A model generated the notes under the pieces. The model ran no database searches and was not told the DNA's origin. It saw only the letters and a list, made by a program, of their open reading frames with translations. DNA of 41,776 nt, from NCBI RefSeq assembly GCF_001043915.1, contig NZ_LABX01000079.1, positions 1 to 41,776 of the forward strand. Direction: 5' to 3'. A program made the translations under genes and the position numbers. Each line of letters starts with the position of its first letter. The first letter of the stretch is position 1. Origin of the DNA: Methylobacterium aquaticum (GTDB lineage: Bacteria; Pseudomonadota; Alphaproteobacteria; Rhizobiales; Beijerinckiaceae). Positions 38,476 through 41,776 of this stretch are shown here, in pieces.

Positions 38476-39533
38476 GCGCGACGACCCTGAGGACCCCGAA
38501 CGAGAGCACCCGCTCGGCCCAGCAAACGACGTTCCTGAGCCCCCGCTTCTACACCACCGACTTCGAGGAACTCGACCGCACCAACGTCGAGCCGGTGCGG
38601 GCCGAGTGGGACGTGCTGCTCGCCGAGATGCGCGCGGACCCCAACAAGCGCCACTTCGTGCGCAACGCGGATTTCGACCTCGACCTGTCGGGCCTCGACC
38701 CGGAGCTGCGCAAGGAATTCCTCGACTTTCTTGTCTCGTCGATCACCGCCGAGTTCTCGGGCTGCGTGCTCTATGCCGAGATGCGCAAGCGCGCCAAGAA
38801 CAAGGACATCCGCGAGCTGTTCGCCTTCATGAGCCGCGACGAGGCGCGCCATGCCGGCTTCATCAACGACACGCTGAAGGATTTCGGCGTCGGCATCGAT
38901 CTCGGCTTCCTGACCAAGGCCAAGAAGTACACGTATTTCCGGCCGAAATTCATCTTCTACGCCACCTACCTGTCGGAGAAGATCGGCTACGCCCGCTACA
39001 TCACGATCTTCCGCCATCTCGAGCGCCATCCGGACAACCGCTTCCACCCGATCTTCAAGTGGTTCGAGAAGTGGTGCAACGACGAGTTCCGCCACGGCGA
39101 GGCGTTCGCGCTCCTGATGCGGGCCAATCCGAAGCTGCTCTCGGGCGTCAACTACTATTGGATCAAGTTCTTTCTGCTCGCCGTGTTCTGCACGATGTAC
39201 GTGCGCGACCAATGCCGGCCGGCCTTCCACAAGGCGCTCGGGATCGACCCGAAGGAATACGACTTCCAGGTCTTCGCCGTCACCTCGGAGATCTCGCGCC
39301 AGGTCTTCCCGCTCACCCTCGACCTCGAGCATCCGGGCTTCCGGGCCGGCCTCGAACGGCTGCTGGCTTGCGCCCGCGGCATCGAGGAGGCGAAGGCGCA
39401 AGGCGGCGTGATCGGCAAGCTCAGGCATGCCGGCTACGCCGCCAAGGCGGCTCTCTCCTTCGGGCGGCTGATGGTGATGCCGGCCAAGGCCAACCCGATG
39501 CCCGCGCAGATCCGCCTCAGCCCCGCCTGGTAG
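38472..39533 (+). CDS. acsF: Aerobic Mg-protoporphyrin IX monomethyl ester oxidative cyclase
   Basis: A 353-residue diiron oxygenase that uses O2 to form ring E of protochlorophyllide. Two carboxylate/His motifs that bind the iron pair are visible: the Glu-rich [19 protein letters not shown] with [14 protein letters not shown], and the matching [19 protein letters not shown]. The N-terminal [21 protein letters not shown] is the AcsF signature. Length and order match the family. Presence of AcsF, with no anaerobic cyclase BchE in this window, points to aerobic bacteriochlorophyll synthesis. The ATG overlaps the preceding small gene; puhE begins 7 bases after its stop. Confidence 0.97.
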   Translation: MSATTLRTPNESTRSAQQTTFLSPRFYTTDFEELDRTNVEPVRAEWDVLLAEMRADPNKRHFVRNADFDLDLSGLDPELRKEFLDFLVSSITAEFSGCVLYAEMRKRAKNKDIRELFAFMSRDEARHAGFINDTLKDFGVGIDLGFLTKAKKYTYFRPKFIFYATYLSEKIGYARYITIFRHLERHPDNRFHPIFKWFEKWCNDEFRHGEAFALLMRANPKLLSGVNYYWIKFFLLAVFCTMYVRDQCRPAFHKALGIDPKEYDFQVFAVTSEISRQVFPLTLDLEHPGFRAGLERLLACARGIEEAKAQGGVIGKLRHAGYAAKAALSFGRLMVMPAKANPMPAQIRLSPAW

Positions 39534-39540
39534 CGCCCGC

Positions 39541-40323
39541 ATGTCCGACTACGCCGCGCCGATCCTCTATGCCGTCGTGATCTGGTGGTTCCTGACCGGA
39601 GCGATCCTCTGGCTGAACCACCGGCCGCGCCGGACGCATGCCTGGAGCTTCGGCGCGACGACCCTGGCGCTCGGGGCGGCCCTCTGGATGATCGCCCGGA
39701 GCGCCAACCAGGAGAGCGAGGCCGCGGCCTACGCGGCCTTCACGGCGGCGTTGATCGTCTGGGGCTGGCAGGAGATGGCCTTCTACATGGGCTATCTCGC
39801 CGGTCCGCGGCGCACCCCCGGCTCGGCCACCGACCGGGGCCTCGCCCGCTTCGGTGCCGCGGCGGCGACCAATCTCTGGCACGAGGCGGCGATCATCCTC
39901 GGCTTCCTCGCCATCGCCTGGCTGACGGCGGGCTGCCCGAACCGGATGGCGCTCTGGACCTACCTCGTCCTGTGGGGGATGAACCTCAGCGCCCGGCTCA
40001 ACCTCTTCCTCGGCGTGCGCAACCTCCACGCCGAATTCCTGCCCGAGCACCTGCGCTATCTCGGCAGCTTCTTTCGCCGGGCGCCGATGAACGCTTTGTT
40101 CCCGGTGGCGATGATTCTCGCCACCGGATTCCTCCTGGTGCTGCTGCACCCCGCCGTCACCGAGAGTGCCTCGGCGTTCAAGCGCTCCGGCCACACCATG
40201 ATGGCGACCCTGATGGCGCTTGCCATCCTGGAGCACGGCTTCCTGATGCTGCCCTTGCCCTCCGCCGCGCTCTGGGGCTGGGGGCTGCCCGCCCGCCGCC
40301 CGGGAGCCGACGCCGCACCCTGA
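39541..40323 (+). CDS. puhE: Photosynthetic complex assembly protein PuhE (DUF3623)
   Basis: A 260-residue integral membrane protein with about seven hydrophobic segments. It starts [26 protein letters not shown] and contains [17 protein letters not shown], then [17 protein letters not shown] and [30 protein letters not shown], which are the most conserved parts of the DUF3623/PuhE family. Rhodobacter puhE mutants make altered amounts of bacteriochlorophyll and photosynthetic complexes; biochemical function is unknown. Conserved His and Glu within membrane segments (WHEAA, HAEF, EHL) could bind a metal or a tetrapyrrole, which is an inference. hemA follows after 64 bases. Confidence 0.93.
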   Translation: MSDYAAPILYAVVIWWFLTGAILWLNHRPRRTHAWSFGATTLALGAALWMIARSANQESEAAAYAAFTAALIVWGWQEMAFYMGYLAGPRRTPGSATDRGLARFGAAAATNLWHEAAIILGFLAIAWLTAGCPNRMALWTYLVLWGMNLSARLNLFLGVRNLHAEFLPEHLRYLGSFFRRAPMNALFPVAMILATGFLLVLLHPAVTESASAFKRSGHTMMATLMALAILEHGFLMLPLPSAALWGWGLPARRPGADAAP

Positions 40324-40340
40324 CATCCGCAAAGAACACG

Positions 40341-40371
40341 ACCAGAAAAGCACCGCACCAGAAAAGCACCG
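40341..40371 (+). repeat. 16-bp tandem repeat upstream of hemA
   Basis: ACCAGAAAAGCACCG occurs at 40341-40355 and again at 40357-40371, a perfect 15-base repeat with period 16. It fills half of the 64-base puhE-hemA gap and ends 16 bases before the hemA ATG, next to the AAGGGG ribosome site. It is A-rich in GC-rich surroundings and could bind a regulator. Confidence 0.75.
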
Positions 40372-40387
40372 TACAAGGGGACGCCCG

Positions 40388-41599
40388 ATGGACTACGAAG
40401 CGCACTTCTCCGCCGCTCTCCAGGGTCTGCACCGCGAGGGGCGCTACCGGGTCTTCACCGACCTGGAGCGCCAGGCCGGCCGTTTTCCCTACGCCACGCA
40501 GCACGGCGCGCACGGGACCCGCGAGGTCACGGTGTGGTGCTCGAACGATTATCTCGGCATGGGCCAGCACCCGGCGGTGACGGGGGCGATGCACGCGGCG
40601 ATCGACCGCTGCGGCGCCGGTGCCGGCGGCACCCGCAACATCTCGGGCACCAACCACTACCACGTGCTGCTGGAGCAGGAACTCGCCGACCTGCACGGCA
40701 AGGAGGCGGCGCTCCTCTTCACCTCGGGCTACGTCTCGAACTGGGCCGGGCTCGGGACCCTGGCCTCGAAGCTGCCGGGCTGCGTCGTGTTCTCGGACGA
40801 GGGCAACCACGCCTCGATGATCGAGGGCATCCGCTCCAGCCGGGCCGAGCGCCACATCTTCCGCCACAACGATCCCGACGACCTCGACCGCAAGCTCCGC
40901 CTCGTCGATCCCGATCTTCCGAAGCTCGTCGCCTTCGAGTCGGTCTACTCGATGGACGGCGACATCGCGCCGATCGACGAACTCTGCGACGTCGCCGAGG
41001 CGCACGGCGCCATGACCTATCTCGACGAGGTCCACGCCGTGGGCCTCTACGGCCCGCGTGGCGGCGGCATCGCCGAGCGCGAGGGGCTGATGCACCGCCT
41101 CACGGTGATCGAGGGGACGCTCGGCAAGGCGTTCGCGGTCTCGGGGGGCTACATCGCGGCCTCCGCGGCGTTGTGCGACTTCGTCCGCAGCTTCGCCTCG
41201 GGCTTCATCTTCACCACCTCGCTGCCGCCCGCCATCGCGGCGGGGGCGGCGGCGAGCATCCGCCATCTCAAGGCGAGCGGGGCGGAGCGCGAGCGCCACC
41301 AGGACCGGGTGGCCGCGGTGCGCCGGCGGCTCGCGGCCATCGGCATCCCGCTCCTCGACAATCCGAGCCACATCGTGCCGGTGATGGTCGGCGATCCGGT
41401 CCAGTGCAAGCAGATCAGCGACACGCTGCTCGACGAGTTCGGGATCTACGTCCAGCCGATCAACTATCCGACCGTGCCGCGCGGCACCGAGCGCCTGCGG
41501 ATCACGCCGTCGCCGCTGCACAGCGATGCGGATATCGACCACCTGGCGCTGGCGCTCGGGACGATCTGGGGACGGATCGGGCTGGCCCGGGCCGCCTGA
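40388..41599 (+). CDS. hemA: 5-aminolevulinate synthase
   Basis: A 403-residue PLP enzyme that condenses glycine with succinyl-CoA to 5-aminolevulinate, the precursor of all tetrapyrroles in Alphaproteobacteria. The family pattern is complete: [66 protein letters not shown], and [13 protein letters not shown], where Lys247 forms the Schiff base. The C-terminal [21 protein letters not shown] is also typical. AAGGGG lies before the ATG. A position at the end of the photosynthesis operon suggests this copy is dedicated to bacteriochlorophyll supply; a second hemA may exist elsewhere. It could also have its own promoter in the 64-base gap. A strong hairpin follows. Confidence 0.97.
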   Translation: MDYEAHFSAALQGLHREGRYRVFTDLERQAGRFPYATQHGAHGTREVTVWCSNDYLGMGQHPAVTGAMHAAIDRCGAGAGGTRNISGTNHYHVLLEQELADLHGKEAALLFTSGYVSNWAGLGTLASKLPGCVVFSDEGNHASMIEGIRSSRAERHIFRHNDPDDLDRKLRLVDPDLPKLVAFESVYSMDGDIAPIDELCDVAEAHGAMTYLDEVHAVGLYGPRGGGIAEREGLMHRLTVIEGTLGKAFAVSGGYIAASAALCDFVRSFASGFIFTTSLPPAIAAGAAASIRHLKASGAERERHQDRVAAVRRRLAAIGIPLLDNPSHIVPVMVGDPVQCKQISDTLLDEFGIYVQPINYPTVPRGTERLRITPSPLHSDADIDHLALALGTIWGRIGLARAA

Positions 41600-41612
41600 G
41601 GCACACGCCTGA

Positions 41613-41637
41613 ACCCTCCCCCTGTGCGGGGGAGGGT
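41613..41637 (+). terminator. Hairpin downstream of hemA
   Basis: ACCCTCCCCC (41613-41622) pairs perfectly with GGGGGAGGGT (41628-41637) across a five-base loop, 13 bases after the hemA stop. It probably ends the superoperon transcript. No T-run follows. From memory, near-identical hairpins recur in Alphaproteobacteria genomes, so it may also be a repeat-family member. Confidence 0.65.
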
Positions 41638-41701
41638 GCCCCAAGGTTTCATGCGCTCGACCGTCTTCGTTCTGCGATCAAGGTCAAGTCTCTCTGTCAT
41701 G

Positions 41702-41776
41702 CCAACGGCCCAGGATGCTGACGCATCGATTCGATCTCGGGCAGGCCCGGGATCGACGGGGCGGTTGACCCATCTC
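41702..41776 (+). repeat. Dispersed repeat, copy B (cut by the window edge)
   Basis: Bases 41702-41728 match 15993-16019 at 25 of 27 positions. Unlike copy A it then carries about 30 extra bases that hold an inverted repeat: TCGATCTCGGGC (41731-41742) against GCCCGGGATCGA (41745-41756), one mismatch. It ends GCGGTTGACCCATCTC, resembling copy A near 16021-16036. The copy continues past the window. Confidence 0.65.

Overview
The window is very GC-rich alphaproteobacterial chromosome, most like Methylobacterium or a close relative (Hyphomicrobiales). The evidence is the base composition, a housekeeping block of alphaproteobacterial type (rne, amiC, PBP1A gene, prfB), and one wing of a purple-bacterial photosynthesis gene cluster that carries the oxygen-dependent cyclase gene acsF. 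The host is probably an aerobic anoxygenic phototroph. The genus is inferred from sequence character only.

Layout. (1) 0.2-3.2 kb: a secreted DsbA/ScsC-like disulfide protein, a PLP aminotransferase and a SAM methyltransferase. (2) 3.2-6.1 kb, minus strand: a YciI, SigJ-type ECF sigma, VOC and PhnB-like operon containing a decapitated SRPBCC gene. (3) 6.2-7.5 kb: a soluble chemoreceptor. (4) 7.8-17.4 kb: RNase E with a large acidic insert, AmiC amidase, PBP1A, and RF2 with its autoregulatory +1 frameshift. A block of hairpins lies between the last two. (5) 17.5-19.4 kb: a tri-heme cytochrome c with a small membrane protein. (6) 19.6-26.05 kb, minus strand: bchG, a BCH2-type MFS gene, bchP and tspO, then the regulators ppaA (aerR) and ppsR. 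(7) 26.3-41.6 kb, plus strand: bchF-bchN-bchB-bchH-bchL-bchM-lhaA-puhA-puhB-puhC-orf100-acsF-puhE-hemA, ending at a strong hairpin and a second copy of a dispersed repeat.

How the genes work together. HemA makes 5-aminolevulinate. BchH (with BchI and BchD, outside the window) inserts Mg, BchM methylates, AcsF closes ring E and BchLNB reduces ring D. BchF hydrates the 3-vinyl group, BchG attaches the isoprenoid tail and BchP reduces it. PuhA is the reaction-centre H subunit. PuhB, PuhC, PuhE, LhaA and probably the 100-residue unknown help assemble the reaction centre and LH1. PpsR and PpaA form the repressor/antirepressor pair. Two TGT-N12-ACA PpsR boxes are visible, before bchF and before bchG, each containing a TTGACA -35 element. 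Most junctions in the bchF-to-acsF run are stop/start overlaps, so this is a translationally coupled superoperon.

No CRISPR array, tRNA, rRNA, transposase or phage gene was seen. The most unusual items are the repeat and hairpin block at 15.99-16.11 kb with a partner at 41.70 kb, the SRPBCC remnant, the uncharacterised 100-residue protein between puhC and acsF, the possible leaderless bchG transcript, the 16-bp tandem repeat before hemA, and the orphan tri-heme cytochrome pair.
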